64,000 bases of DNA, taken from positions 31,158,459-31,222,458 of the forward strand of contig OZ021726.1 in the NCBI GenBank assembly GCA_963978545.1, read 5' to 3'. Origin of the DNA: Linyphia triangularis (Eukaryota > Arthropoda > Arachnida > Araneae > Linyphiidae). This document shows positions 43,905 to 61,499 of this stretch, in pieces; the stretch's first letter is position 1, and each line of letters starts with the position of its first letter. Under the pieces are notes generated by a model. It was not told where the DNA came from and searched no databases. It saw nothing but the letters and a program-made list of their open reading frames with translations. Made by a program: the position numbers and the translations under genes.

Positions 43905-45790
43905 CTATCTATTAATTTAATTCTGAAAATGTTAATTTTCAATTTAACAATTGGCTAATTCAAACATTCAAAAAAAAAAAAAAAAAAAAAAAACGTATAA
44001 GACTGATCTCTTGACGCCCCCTCTCGCAAAATTTCGTAAATTTGGCACCCCTCTCAAAATTACCAAATTTCCGTAAAATAATTTTTTCTTTCTTTTCTTT
44101 TCTAGACACAGCACGATGGTAAAGATAGAATAGAATTTAGGTAGACAGATTTCAAACTTGTAACCTTCTGATATTACCAGATCGCTATAGTGATTTTCGA
44201 TGTTAAAAAATCACATTTCTTACCGATATGATAGAGGGGCGCTTTTTTCGATTTGAAGAGTGGAGACGGGGGGGGGGGGGAGAGGGAGGGCGCAGTTTTC
44301 ATTTTGGGAAGTGAGAGAGGCACGTTTGGGAACACATTTATTAATTTAATCCTGAAAATTTTAATTTTCAATTTGAAAAATTGATGAATTAAAAAAAAAA
44401 AAAAAATCACATACAACTGATCTTTTGGCGCCCCTCCCAAATTTACGAAATTCTCCTAGAATATTTTTTTTATTTTCAAGAAGCAACACACGTTGAAAAA
44501 TACAGAAATAGAATTGAAGTAGACAGATTTCAAAGATTTATCCTTCTGGGACTACCAGATCGCTAGCGATTTTCAATGTCGAAAAATCACACTTCTTACC
44601 GATATGGTACAGGGGTGGGTTTTTTTTCGATTCGGAGAGTGGAGAAGGGGATGGGGGGGGGGCGCATTTTTCATTTTGGGAAGAAAGAGAGAGGCACGTT
44701 TGAAGAACACATTTATTGATTTATTCCTGAAAAATTTTATTTTCAATTTGGAAAATGACTGATTTAAGAAAAAAAAAAAAAAAAAAAAAAACTACAGAAC
44801 TGATCTTTTGGTACGCCTCCCAAATTTACGAAAATTTCCTAGAATGAATGCATTTATTTTTCTTTTCAAGTCGCAACAGGATGTTAAAGACATATTTCAA
44901 AGATGTATCCTTCTGGTATCACCAGATCACTAATGATTTTCACTAATTCAGAAAAAAAAAAAAAAAAAAAAAAAGGAAAAAAAAAAAAGGAAAAAATATA
45001 TATAGAACTGATCTTCCGGCGTCTTTCCCAAATTTACAAAACTTTCTTAGAATATGTACATTGAATTTTTCTTTTCAAGACACAACTCACACAACACGAA
45101 GGTAAAGACAGATAAAGATTTGAGGTAGACAGATTTCAAAGATGTATCCTTCTAGTATCACCAGAACGCTAGCGATTTTCGAGGTGGTAAACAAAAACCA
45201 CATTTCTTACCGATAAGTTCAGGGGCGCATTTTTCGTTTTGGAGAAGGTAGAGCAATCTATGGTAGGGGCGCATTTTTCATTTTGGGAAGGGTGTTAGCC
45301 AGTTTGAGGGACACGTTTATTGATTTAATCCTGAAAATATTAATTTTCTATTTGAAAAATGAATGATTCAAGGAATAAAACAAAAAAAAACATACAGAAC
45401 TGAACTTTTGGCGCCCCTCCGAAATTTCCCTAGAATAATAATTTTTTTTCAAGACATAATAACAAGATGGTAAAGATAGAAATGAATTGAGGCAGACAGA
45501 TTTCAAAGATGTATCCTTCCAGTATCGCCAGAACCCTAGCGATTTTCGAAGTGGTAAACAAAAATCACATTTCTTAACGATACGGCACAGGGGCACTATT
45601 TTCGTTTTGGATGGGGGGCATGTTTCATTTTGGAAGGGAGGGAGGCACGTTCAGGAGACACATTTATTGACTTAACCCTGAAAATGTTAATATTCAATTT
45701 GAAAAATGACTAAATTAAAAAAAATATATAAAAAAAATCATATAGAACTGATTTTTGGTGCCCCCTCTCAAAATTTTGCAAATTTGGCGC
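43905..45790. repeat. tandem array, unit about 350-425 bp, about five units
   Basis: Units start at about 43905, 44331, 44707, 45307 and 45658 with ACACATTTATTGATTTAAT. Each continues with an A-run, ACTGATCTTTTGGCGCCCC, CAAATTTACGAAA, GTAGACAGATTTCAAAG, TATCCTTCTGGTATCACCAG, ATCACATTTCTTACCGATA and a G-rich block. The 44707-45307 interval contains an extra partial unit. G-runs of up to 13 occur at the same place in successive units. Confidence 0.88.
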
Positions 45791-45877
45791 GCCAAGCGAA
45801 GGCTTGCTGGGATTGCACCTTTGACTGCCCCTGATGATTGCAAACAACTTTCTAAGTAAATTTTTTAAAAATTGGAA

Positions 45878-46108
45878 ATGTCGAAAAAAGAAAATACCTT
45901 TTGTTGTGTTCCACAGTGTAAGAGTAACGGATCCCGAAATTTGGAGCTAAGTTTCTACAGGTTTCCATCATTAAACAGCAAGATATATAAAACTTGCCGC
46001 AACTCTTGCTAAACTTTTAGTGTTAACAGGAGACACGAATGGATTAGGTTATTCCGTATTGGTAAAGCTGTATTGGCAAGAATGTACGTTTGTTCCAAGC
46101 ATTTTTAA
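45878..46108 (+). pseudogene. THAP zinc-finger domain, broken by a stop
   Basis: The frame from ATG 45878 reads FCCVPQCKSNGS (first zinc cysteines), SFYRFPSL, then TAA at 46010-46012, and continues in the same frame with RRHEWIRLFRIG (conserved Trp) and YVCSKHF (CxxH) before TAA at 46106-46108. Order and spacing match the C2CH THAP DNA-binding domain found in cellular THAP proteins and at the N-terminus of P-element transposases. Nothing resembling the C-terminal AVPTIF box or a transposase follows. It starts only 33 bp right of the target duplication of the 8-kb composite. Either a dead transposase relic or a decayed THAP gene exon. Confidence 0.78.
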
Positions 46109-46968
46109 GATTTTGTAGAAAAAATAGGTTAGGTAGTTGGAATTTACTGGCCAGAGACCAGTTTGGAATTGAATTCGAATATTAACTTCAAAGTGTTATT
46201 GTAGAAATGAAATAATACTTTATGCCTTTTATTAATATTTGCATTGTGGCGACTTTTAAACAATCGATTGTCAGTAATATTTGCCTTCACTATTTATTAT
46301 AATCTATTTATTCTTTAAAATTGTTCATATAAAATATTTTTTTATAGTCGTAAAGAATCAACAAACAGTATTATTCTTAAATTGATTATATATTATCGTA
46401 GAAGTAAATGTATTCTATGTATGGCTAATAAATTAAATTTATTCCATTTAACTGTTTAGTATTAATAAAACGTTTTAAACAAGAAAATTAGAATTCAAAA
46501 CCAGCAAAGAGAGAAGGCATTTATAATGCCTATAAAAGTTTTTTCAGAATATAAAGAAAAAATTTAGTTCAATTTCACTTGAAACTGTTTCAAAAGTATT
46601 CATATCAGCTAGACTATATGGGTGCTCAGCCAGAAGAATTTTTTATTTTTTTTTAAATTCTAAAAATAGAAAGTTAACAGCAAGAATTGCTTGGGCTTCT
46701 CGAACACAATTATATACTGGTAAGGGAACTTTTCACGAAATTAAAAATTATCGAAATTTCTAAACGTTCTTCCATTCAGAAAGGCTGTTTAGTGAAAAAA
46801 TGAAGACTTTAAAAGATTGAAATAAATTAAAAAATCTTTCAGAAACACGCAATAAATCAATTACACTAAAACCAAATATATCTGGTGCTCTGAAAGACGT
46901 CACATTGCGCCCTCTATAGCCGGATTTACACGCTACCAGTCGGGCCTTCATTTTAGATTGCCAGTTCT
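46109..46968. other. AT-rich non-coding sequence
   Basis: No continuation of the THAP frame, no transposase domain and no repeat termini seen. Confidence 0.45.
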
Positions 46969-46976
46969 GGGAAGAC

Positions 46977-47914
46977 CATAGAGCAAAGAATAGGAGCAGA
47001 GGCGGCGTTTCCCATTGACCTTCATTGGAGAAAAACATTACATGTTTTGAGGCATCATGGGTTACATAATTCCAAAAGAAACAGCAAACGCCTTGCGTAC
47101 TGTGTAAAATTTCACATTTTAAAAATAGCGTTTTATCCACTAATATATGAATAAATCTTATGAAAAAATTCACATATTTTCCTTAGAATGTATACATTAT
47201 GCTGCATTAAGAAGAAAAGAAGAAAGTTTCGGATAATTTTATTAAATTTGACTTCAAGAAGTTCACCTATTTGTCCGTCGACGGGAAAGTGTGGGGGTTC
47301 TCCCAACACATTCTTCCCGCATCCGTGACGGATCGTGGCCGCATCGTTCGCCATACAATTACCGGTGAAATTATAAATTTGAATAAAGGAAAAAGTTTCG
47401 GCTCAACAGGTTTATTTATTTCTAACTATTCATTAAAATAACAAAGAATCGTAATTTTATGTTTTTGAATAATATTTAAGAAATTCAAAAATTAATAGCA
47501 TTACAAAATATTCTTTATTAAAATTCTTTAAAAAACAACAACAATGGCAACAAAACACATAAAATATCATCTCGATCTGTCTTCATGATGCAAACAAACG
47601 TGTATCATATTTTTTTTTTTTTTTTTTTTTTAGATATTTTAAAAGGTATATAGTTTAGTTATGAAAGAACAAATAACTCATTAGCATGAATGTACACTTT
47701 TATTAAAAAGAACTTTAACATCTTTAAAATGTTATTTTACAGGTGAAACATATTCTTCCTAAGTTCACCTTTCAATAATTACAAATAAAAAAACTATTTA
47801 TTACTAGATAATGAAATATGGAAAAATATTTAATAATGAAATTCTCATTATTTAAGTATCATAATGCTTATTCAAATAATTGGTTTAACATTTTTTTTTA
47901 AATACTGTTTTAAA

Positions 47915-47946
<32 letters not shown>

Positions 47947-49017
47947 TTTTCCTTCCAAGACCAAGTTTTTGTGTTGAAGCTTAAACACAGTAAAGTATCA
48001 TGGCTTTGAAAAAGTGTAAAGAAAAATGTCATTTCTTATTTTGCATAAGACTAAAATTAATGATAATTGATAAAAATTGATAATAGCAATTTCCTAAAAT
48101 GGAAATCCCATTTAACAATTAACAAATGTTCAAGAAATTAAATTTTTTCCTTATCTTTCCAAAAATTTAACATATTTTGTTAATGCATAATATTTAGCAC
48201 ATAATTTTAATGTATGTTATAATAACTATATTGTAAGAATTGGACAGATGTATAACATAATTACACATTCACAATTACATAACTGAAATTTTTTGTATTG
48301 TTAGGTAAACCCATGATGTAAATATAACTTTCGGTTTCACTTTTTCATCTTATGGGAAACTAATTCTTTTACACAACGAGTTCTTTATGAACTGTGACTT
48401 TTATTTATTGAATGCACTGCATCTTATCATTGACTGGTTTCTTAACATTGAAACCAAATTAGAGAATCAACTATGTTTTTCCATTTCCGGAGAGAAGGAG
48501 CACACGTGCTTTCATTCAAAACTTGATCACCTAACGTGACTCATCCTTCCTCTCCAGAAAATACTGACTTCACGAAAACAATTCTTAAAAATTCAGATAC
48601 CTCAATTGCCTCTTCTAAAGAGGTAGTTATTAATTAATTATTAAATAGCAGTCTGTGGGCTAATTGAAATTTAATCGAAAATTCCGTGATACACAAAATA
48701 ATGAAGGAAAACGAAACGAGTACCCATACGAACTTTCATTTTGAAGTCATTCAAACACAAATAAATAGTTTTAGAAACTAAAATCAATGCAAACTATAAT
48801 TAGACATTGTTAGAAAATAACTTATATGTAAAATGAAATTTTTGGAGCTGTACATACTATTTTTGACGGGTGATTTGTGCATCCAAATGCGGAGCAAGCA
48901 GCCATTGTCTATACAAAATGCGTTTATGTTTTGGAATTGTGTGCCCCACAATTTCTCGCGCGTTTCGGTCAAGGATTTGGAGGTTTACTATCAGTCTGCT
49001 TTATTCTTTGGTCTATG
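46977..49017. mobile_element. P-like non-autonomous TIR element, intact ends
   Basis: 2041 bp. The left end CATAGAGCAAAGAATAGGAG and the right end, inverted, CATAGACCAAAGAATAAAGC are imperfect TIRs of about 25 bp. A perfect 8-bp duplication, GGGAAGAC (46969-46976 and 49018-49025), flanks it. The 8-bp size, CAT start and target close to the P-element preference (GGCCAGAC) suggest the P superfamily; hAT is the alternative. No transposase frame inside. An older copy lies at 30724-37000. Confidence 0.8.
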
Positions 49018-49025
49018 GGGAAGAC

Positions 49026-49830
49026 AGATAAGCAACCGTGGCGCCGTCTATTGATGATCACGGGAGAGCGCACGTGATTGGTTGATCGGAGTCGCCGGCG
49101 CCAGTAAATAGAAAATGTTTGGTTTCCTCCTTGCTTATGTGATGCTCACTTTCCAGCGAATACGGAGGGCATCTTTTTAAGTTGGCTTTGCATATATTTA
49201 TTATCAAATATGCTTCCCCAAACCGCCATAGATGTCACTAGCTGAGTGGTTTGGGCGCAAAAAATAAAAATAAACAAAGTTTTGATTGGGTGATAGAATC
49301 AGAAAACAGTGCATGTGCCTTTTATATTTAAAAAAGTATGTGAATTTATATTACTTTTACAATAATACATATTTCTTACATTAAAATGTAATTATTCTTG
49401 CTAATTGTTTTTATTTCAGCAGAACAAGATTTTTTTTTTATTGCAGACTAAATATTGTGTTAACTAATACATATAAAGCAATTTGATTATTTTAATAATA
49501 CAATTTCAACTTAAAGTTTTGTTATCAACGAGGAGGGCAAATGAAAAGTTTATAATTTAATTTATAAATCTTTCTTCCAAAACAGAGTTATTTTCTTTCA
49601 ATTTCAACACGATAAGAAAAACACCTTTTACAGATTGTTATAACTAATAATATTAAATTACTACGATTTTTCTAATTGATTTGTTTAATATCCATTGATT
49701 TTAACTTGAAAGAATATGAAAAAACTCATTAGGTTCATACGGAAATACGTTCACATGAAATTTGTATAAACCATGTATATTTCACTCTAAAACATATGTA
49801 AGAATACATTGAAAGAATTTCGTCTATTCG

Positions 49831-49831
<1 letters not shown>
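49026..49831. repeat. dispersed repeat related to 56280-56640
   Basis: 49320-49800 shares AAAAAAGTATGTGAATTTATATTAC, TTATTGCAGA.TAAAT and CTCATTAGGTTCATACGGAAATAC with 56280-56600. TGATGCTCACTTTCCAGCG with TAGTTGGCTTTG occurs at 49138-49190 and again, directly, at 50128-50190. Confidence 0.6.

Positions 49832-49901
<70 letters not shown>
49832..49901. repeat. (AT)n microsatellite
   Basis: About 34 uninterrupted AT dinucleotides. The related locus at 56586-56612 has only a short interrupted AT tract. Confidence 0.97.
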
Positions 49902-49907
<6 letters not shown>

Positions 49908-51929
49908 TAGTACAAGATGAGTATGTAAAGTTTGAACTTTTTAAGAGAATTGAGAGTTACCTTCAATATTCTTTATTACATGGTTTTTCATCGTAAATTC
50001 TTTCTGAATGAATGACAAATTTGATGTAATGTCATATTTGTTGTAATTGAAAGATAAGTAAGAATTCTAGAAAACTCTATTCCTATTGGATAACATTTCG
50101 TGCCCAATTCACTCACGTTGTGTCCTCTATGTGATGCTCACTTTCCAGCGAATATGGACTTACGGAGTGTATCTTCATAGTTGGCTTTGGTCTGTGACTT
50201 GTATGGACTTTGTAACACTTTTGGCAACAGCTGTTTCCTCAACAAAAAAAAAAAAAAAAAAGGTGAAAAAAGAATTTCTGAAACTAGGAAGTGTAAACTT
50301 TGCATCATTTATCGATTTTTAATATTTTTATTGTAATTCATTTGACAAGAGAATACCCTATTGTGTGAACGCATTTAAGTAAGTTATTTGATCGTATTTT
50401 TTTAATTTTTCAAATTGTCATTGATTGTTTATGAAATGTTTGTATTTTTGTTCCTCCAACTTTCTACAATGTAATGAAAAACAATGATTGCGTAAAGTAT
50501 ACAAAAGGGAAATGTACAATTTTATAATAGAATTACATTCTTTGATTATTGGAAATACTTTTGTCATTTACTGTAAACCGTTTTTGAATTATGGAGTAAT
50601 TTTGTTTTATTTGTAGACTTATCTACATTATTATAGTATTACTTAAATTCATTTTAGGATCGTTATGTTTTAGTTTTATTGGAACAGAATTGAAAATTTT
50701 ATTACTTTGATTGAAATGCTGCATTAAAACTTTTTGGTAGAGATACAGTGTTTAAAAACTTGATAAAATTTTTCAATTTTCTTGTTTGATTGCTAATTTT
50801 TATGAAGATTGTTCAAATGCATTATTTTAGCTATACAAAAAAATTCTATCAAAATTCGCCATATCCTGCTCTTTTTTCGTATTCCAACAAAATGTTCAAA
50901 TTTTTTGTTTCTCGTATTTTTTTTTTACTCTTTTCTAATTACTATATTATAAAATAAGTTGATATTATTATTTTTAAGAACACATCAAAACATGAGAGTT
51001 AATTAAGAGTGCCATATTTATTTGGAAAATCCTTTTCCACTTTAACAAGGAATTGTAGATGATATTTTTTTTGACATTTTTGGAGATCTAAACTGTGGTG
51101 GGTCACGGCAATCAAATCTGGGTCCAATCCCTGTTAGTGTGTATAATATTGCCAAGCCAATTTAGCGCCTTTTTAATGATTGTTAAAGTTCCATATTTAG
51201 CAACCCTTTTTTTACTGTGCATGCTCAACATCGATTTTAATGTAACCCTAATTAGAATGCGTAGAAGGAGAGAAGATTTTTTTTGGTGGCTATTTTTGAA
51301 ATTTAGTTTTGGCTAACGGTGTACCATCGCAATGTTTTGGCCTTGTCACCAACTTTTTAAAATTATGCCAACCCATACACACTAACTAGGAATTTACCCT
51401 CTACTGATTCACAGGAGATGTGAAAAAGTATGATCTCTTGAGATATTTAGGTTAAAGTGCATTTTACGGATGGTTGATTTTCCCATTTTTTTGCTATGTG
51501 TAAGTGCCAAACCATAAAGTTTAAGCAAACCCAAAATGGTAAAAAATGCTTTATTTTGAAATATCTGGTAAACCCAAAGCAACATTTGGAAGGTGAGAAA
51601 GGAAGATTAGAACCCACAGCAGGATTGCGACCTATGGTTTAGGAAAATTATGGTTTTCATGCGTTATAGGGAAATTCTTTGGTAACTACCTAATCTGTTT
51701 TGGACGGGACATTTTCGATCATTTTCTATTTCTTATTTAAAAATGTAAAGCATACTATGCTTTTAATATTTTTAATCTAGTTCTTGTAAGATAGTAAAAC
51801 AATTAATAGTAATTTTTTTTTTGCATAAATTAATTTATTATTAAATAAAAACAAATTGTTGCAGAGGGGACTGGAAATTTTTACTTTTTACTTAGTTCAC
51901 TTATCAGCTGGAATCTCTGCTCTATGCAT
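49902..51929. other. AT-rich non-coding sequence
   Basis: Contains an imperfect inverted pair TTAGTGTGTATAATATTGCC (about 51133) and its relative (about 51380-51400), possibly a MITE, and no recognisable gene. Confidence 0.45.
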
Positions 51930-52528
51930 GTGTGTCTGTGGTCAGCATAACTCCTGAACAAACTGACTTACGATGTTCAAATTTGGTATGAGGGTTAGTG
52001 ACCGCCATGACTTACCATTAAGGTTTTCGTCAAAATTGTGCATGCGCAAAAGGTAGCTGCCATTGAAAAAATCATGTTTTTCAATGATTTCAAAAAATCT
52101 GCTCTAATGATTTTGTTCAAAATCGCTGTGGTAATGTCTCTTAAGGTGTTCTAAACACCTGCCCACCACCGAAATTCCTGTAAAAATGCTTTAAAATAGT
52201 AAAAAGTTGAAAAACGAATGCCTTTAACACAGAGTTATCTTTCTTTGAGCATACCTCATCAACGATCGTTTCTTTTTTCTTTTTATCTCTGCTCAGTTTC
52301 ACTTACAAGAAAGGATAATATAAGAATTATCAATAAGCATACCGCCAAAATTTCCCTTTTTTTAAATTTTTTTAAAAAAAAAGACCCATATAAGAATTAT
52401 CACAAAAAATATCGCCAAACTGGCAATTTTTCTTAAGCGACTGATGAAAATATAAAAATGATAAATTACACAAATCTACATCAGCAATATAGTGTAATTG
52501 AAAGTTGTGTGATGTTCCACACCCCTAG
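51930..52528 (+). mobile_element. Helitron-like repeat, family A, copy 4
   Basis: The 3' end is GTGTG-ATGTTC-CACAC hairpin then CCCTAG (ending 52528) and T, the best preserved family A terminus. The body shares CTGTGGTCAGCATAACTCC and GTGCATGCGCAAAAGGTAGC with the other copies. The left end is truncated: the GTATTCGG/T-run start is missing. Confidence 0.7.
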
Positions 52529-57627
<5,099 letters not shown>

Positions 57628-58801
57628 GTTTGTAAATTTCTTTTTTAGAAAATATAGCTACTTATATTTCTTAAATTCTTATTATTGGAAATGTTTACTA
57701 ACTTGTGCAAATTGAATAGTTTAAAATATTCACAATTACTACATAAAATTAGACACAAAGATAACAGTCAATATAGTAATTTTCAAATATTATATCAAAC
57801 TAAAGTTTGGTAATGTTTTAAAATATACTCATTGTTGAAGATATTATCAATCATATTAAATTATCAATTGGATTTTTATGCATGAACTATTTAAAGGTTA
57901 CAAGATATAATAGGAATCTAGCTATCATTAAATTCAATAAGTTATATTGCAAGAGTCATTGTCCTTTTACACAGTACACATATTTCTGTATAGGTATATC
58001 GGGTACAAATAGTGTTCAATTTGCCGATATTTAATGATTAAAATCTTCTAACTTGTTGCATAATTTATTAATGGTAAATTTCAGTCGTACTAAATTTGAA
58101 AACATCATCTCCACTAGGGAGGTTCAAAAAAAAAAAAAAAAAATTGAGCTAGAGTCCAGGCTAACCCCTATTTTTTTAGACTCATCAGTAGTATAATGCT
58201 GAAAATTTTTAGCTTCTTACTCAAATTCTAAGAGGGTGCTCAATGACCTCTACAATTTAAATTAGTAGATGTATAGGAAATGCAACAAATAATTTATAGT
58301 TCAGAAATATTTTTAATTTTTATTAGAAGTTTTTTATAGAAATATAGTTTGTTCTATTATACCATGTATATTTTATGATATGTAGCATTATTTACATAAT
58401 GAATGGCAGTGAAGCAGTTCTAATTGTTTCACTCGCAGCAGCTCTTGGTCACATTCTATCTTGTATTCCAGTTACAAGAAGTACTATTCAGCATAAACAT
58501 AAAATTTTTTGAAAGGAGTATATAGAAAAAATAAAAGGTAAATTCAAACCAAATTTCCCCCTAGTAGTTAGTTCACTGGCAAACTCCTCCCTGAAATGTG
58601 GAAACGTTGATTGATTACCAGCATTTGTATCTAGCGATGGTCTTAATACGCTCCTTGGAGAGCTAAAACTGACGACTGGGAACTAAAGAAAATGCAACTA
58701 ATGCTATTCATATTTTACTGAAAGAGTGAAATGTCACAGACTTGGTTCAAGCAATATGCTTTGACTCAATCAGCTTGAACACTGGTAGTTTAAATAGAGC
58801 A
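57628..58801 (+). other. PCMTD-like intron, left of the BEL element
   Basis: AT-rich. I looked for the next PCMTD exon (the segment after VMPIEDQL in vertebrates) and did not find it. Confidence 0.5.
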
Positions 58802-59094
58802 TGTTTGTCGCTAACTAATACAGACAATTCAGATTCTTTAACCGTGATTGAAATAACTTCTTGGCGTCGAAAACGATTTCACAACATTTAATTTCTTCAC
58901 GAAACTTTTACAAGATGACTATATAATATTTGTTAACTATTAATAAGAACTACATTACTATATAAACATTAAAAACGATAGTTCTAAGATGTTCGTCTAT
59001 CTTCTGCGAAAAGTCCAGAAGTCACGGTTTTTCTTCTTCTTCCAGTTCACATAGAAAAATATCGATGACGTCACACGCGAGTGCTCACACAACA
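58802..59094 (-). repeat. proposed 3' LTR of the BEL element
   Basis: Directly after the polypurine tract the minus strand starts TGTTGTGTGAGCAC. A matching end ...GCGACAAACA occurs 293 bp further on, giving TGTT...AACA termini. The inner boundary is firm; the outer one is inferred because the other LTR is not in the window. Confidence 0.5.
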
Positions 59095-59106
59095 CTCCCA
59101 CCTTTT
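59095..59106 (-). promoter_or_regulatory. polypurine tract of the BEL element
   Basis: The minus strand reads AAAAGGTGGGAG immediately before TGTTGTG, the expected plus-strand primer site before a 3' LTR. Confidence 0.7.
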
Positions 59107-59153
59107 GAGTTTTGCATGCAGAAATAAAAACTCAAAATTTTTGCACAGTTAGT

Positions 59154-61499
59154 TCACAAGTTTAACCATCTGGGAACACGGATTTCGCGTCCTAGACGAG
59201 TCTTGGCATTCGGTTTCGGACTCGAAGCAAGTCCAGATGCTTCCAACAGTTCAGGTTCCAAAATACGAGATCTCATCCCTTCTTGGATTTCGTCCTCTTT
59301 CACGTGTTCACTTTCAGATTGAATCTTTTCTCTCAAATTCTCTTCTGAGGGTCCTTGCACCTCAAGGGCATACAGGCGCTGAACTGGCCTTAAAAACTCT
59401 CCGTTTTTTGTTTTCACTTTTGTAAGGCGAACAGTTCCATCTTTACCTGGGAATATTTCAAGTATTTTCCCTAAAGGCCAGTTTAGACGCTTTTGGTTTG
59501 GTACCTCAACTACGACAATTTCTCCCACCCTGAATTCACGGGAGTTTCTGATCTTCTTTGTTTGTTCTCTCAGTTGCCCTAAGTATTCTAGTCTGAAACG
59601 ACTTCTGATGTCTTCTTGAAGTTTGTATCGTTGACGTTTGTGAAGACTTTCTGCAGATAGCTCTAAGTGCTCGATGTCTGGAATGCCAATTCTTCTATGA
59701 TCTCTGAGGAACATGGACGGTGTCAAGGGTTCTAGATCATCCTCTTCCGAAAGGTACGTCATTGGTCGAGAATTTATTATATCTTCACAGTCACAGATCA
59801 ATGTATTTATCTCTTCGTATCCGAGACAGGCTCTGCCTAAAACTCGTTTTAGAAGATCTTTCACTAATGCAATGAGGCGTTCCCACCACCCGCCCCACCA
59901 GGGAGCTGATGGGGGTATGAATTTCCAGATTATCTCTTGCTTCTTTCCATTTTCATCCACTTGGCTCCAGTCAATACTTCGGAGTTGTCGACTGGCGCCG
60001 ACAAAATTGGTGCCATTGTCCGAGTATATTACTGATGGTCGCCCACGACGTGCAATAAAACGTCGTAGCGCTAGCAGAAAGCTTTCAGTCGACAACGAAG
60101 ACAGAAGTTCAAGGTGGATCCCTCGGTAGATAGCACATGTGAAAAGTGCTATCCATGCTTTAGAACCATCCTTTAGAAACAGTGGTCCAGCTAGATCTAC
60201 CCCAGACACCTCAAACACGCCGGCATCCCGTACTCGGTCCTCTGGTAAAGGAGGTAACTTAATGTCCACTGATTTGGCGTTGAAACGTCTGCAGCGTACA
60301 CAGCTGTTCAAAATCTTCCGAATAGACTTTCTTCCTTTCAGTACCCAATACTTTTCTCGGAGACGGGCTAGCAAAATCTGGTTTCCACAGTGCATTAGGA
60401 TTCTATGTTGATGCATGATCAAGTTCACTACAGCTGGATGATCCCCTGTCAAAATAACTGGGTACTTGAAGTCTTCGGTATCTTGGCGATAAATGGTTCG
60501 GGTTTTAACTCGGAGTAAACCATTTTTATCCGTTACAACGTTCAAAGAGCTCAATCTTGGATCCATTGGACCACTAAATACCTCTCTCTGGATAAAGAGC
60601 ATTAACAGATTTTCTGCCTCTTTAATTTCTAGACACGAAAGACTCGGGGACACACAAGTGCTAATCTTTCGGCAATTGTTGCAGAATCGACGAATCCAGG
60701 CAAGCTTTCTCACAGTCTTTAGATGAGAGGATCCATAATACCAATCATTTGAATTTTCTGTGTGATTATGAGCTGATAGGACAGTTTTTCTCTTCTCAGC
60801 ATCGACCAAATCTTCATTTGCTACTTCCGTGCTTTGCGGCCAATTTTCTTCAGCGTCATACAACCACAAAGGTCCCTCCCACCATTTTAAGTGCAAGAAT
60901 TGCTCCGCTGAACATCCTCTGGAGGGAAGATCCGCTGGGTTTAGTTTACCAGGAATATGTCTCCACTGTTCAACACTTGTAAGGGTGTGTATCTCACGGA
61001 CTCTATTCCACACAAATGTTCCCCACGGAGAATCTCTTTTTATCCAGCTGAGTGCGGTCATAGAATCAGTCCAATAAAATATCTTCAAATTTTCTATCTG
61101 TAGATCTCCAACAACGTTAGCCCCTAGTCTAGAACCAATGCAACACGCTAGGAGTTCAAGACGTGGTATAGTTATGTTCTTCAATGGTGAGACTCTGGAA
61201 CGGGACTGCACAAATCTAACAGTAACCTCATGACGCCCTTCTACTCGCAGAAAGATACAAGTAGCGTATGCTTTCGCACTTGCATCACAGAACACATGAA
61301 GACTGACAGCTTCTTCTTCCACTTGACCAAGGTTTATCCATCGAGGCATTTTGACTTCCGACAAATAGTGCATCTTCTTTAGCCAATTCAAAAATCTTCT
61401 TGCCAGATCTTCGGGAAGTACGTCATCCCACTTCAGACGTAGATTCCAGGATTCTTGAAGGATAAACTTCGGAATGATGGTCACTGGAGAAGAAATACC
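59154..61499 (-). pseudogene. BEL/Pao pol: RNase H and integrase block
   Basis: An open frame of about 776 codons from 61484. RNase H acids are visible in VFCDASAKAY (residue 67), IPRLELLACC (110) and FYWTDSMTAL (140). Next come an integrase HHCC zinc region (about 357-405, ending CVRCRRF), the integrase core with DLAGPLF, YSDNGTNF and WWGGWWERL carrying the DDE acids, and a C-terminal region with EFRVGEIVVVE and WPLGKILEIFPG, the module typical of Pao integrases. It is separated from the RT block by a single in-frame TAG (61500-61502) in the DP-x-GI.SPVTI motif, where relatives have a Leu-type codon. Apart from that stop the block looks intact. Confidence 0.93.

Larger units (their letters stand above)
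37835..45836. mobile_element. 8-kb hAT-like composite element with nested insertions
   Basis: The left end CAGGAGCGGTCAAAG and the right end, inverted, CAGGGGCAGTCAAAG are similar TIRs. ATTGCAAA flanks both sides (37827-37834 and 45837-45844), with three extra bases (ATG) on the right. Inside lie a SINE (38975-39154), a separate TIR element (39728-42631) and a tandem array (about 43905-45790). GGCGCC/CCCTCCCCCAA phrases near the left end resemble the array unit. No transposase recognised. Confidence 0.6.

Noticed and set aside
46760..47173. 137-codon minus-strand frame
   Set aside because: It crosses the left end and target duplication of the P-like element, so it cannot be an ancestral gene.
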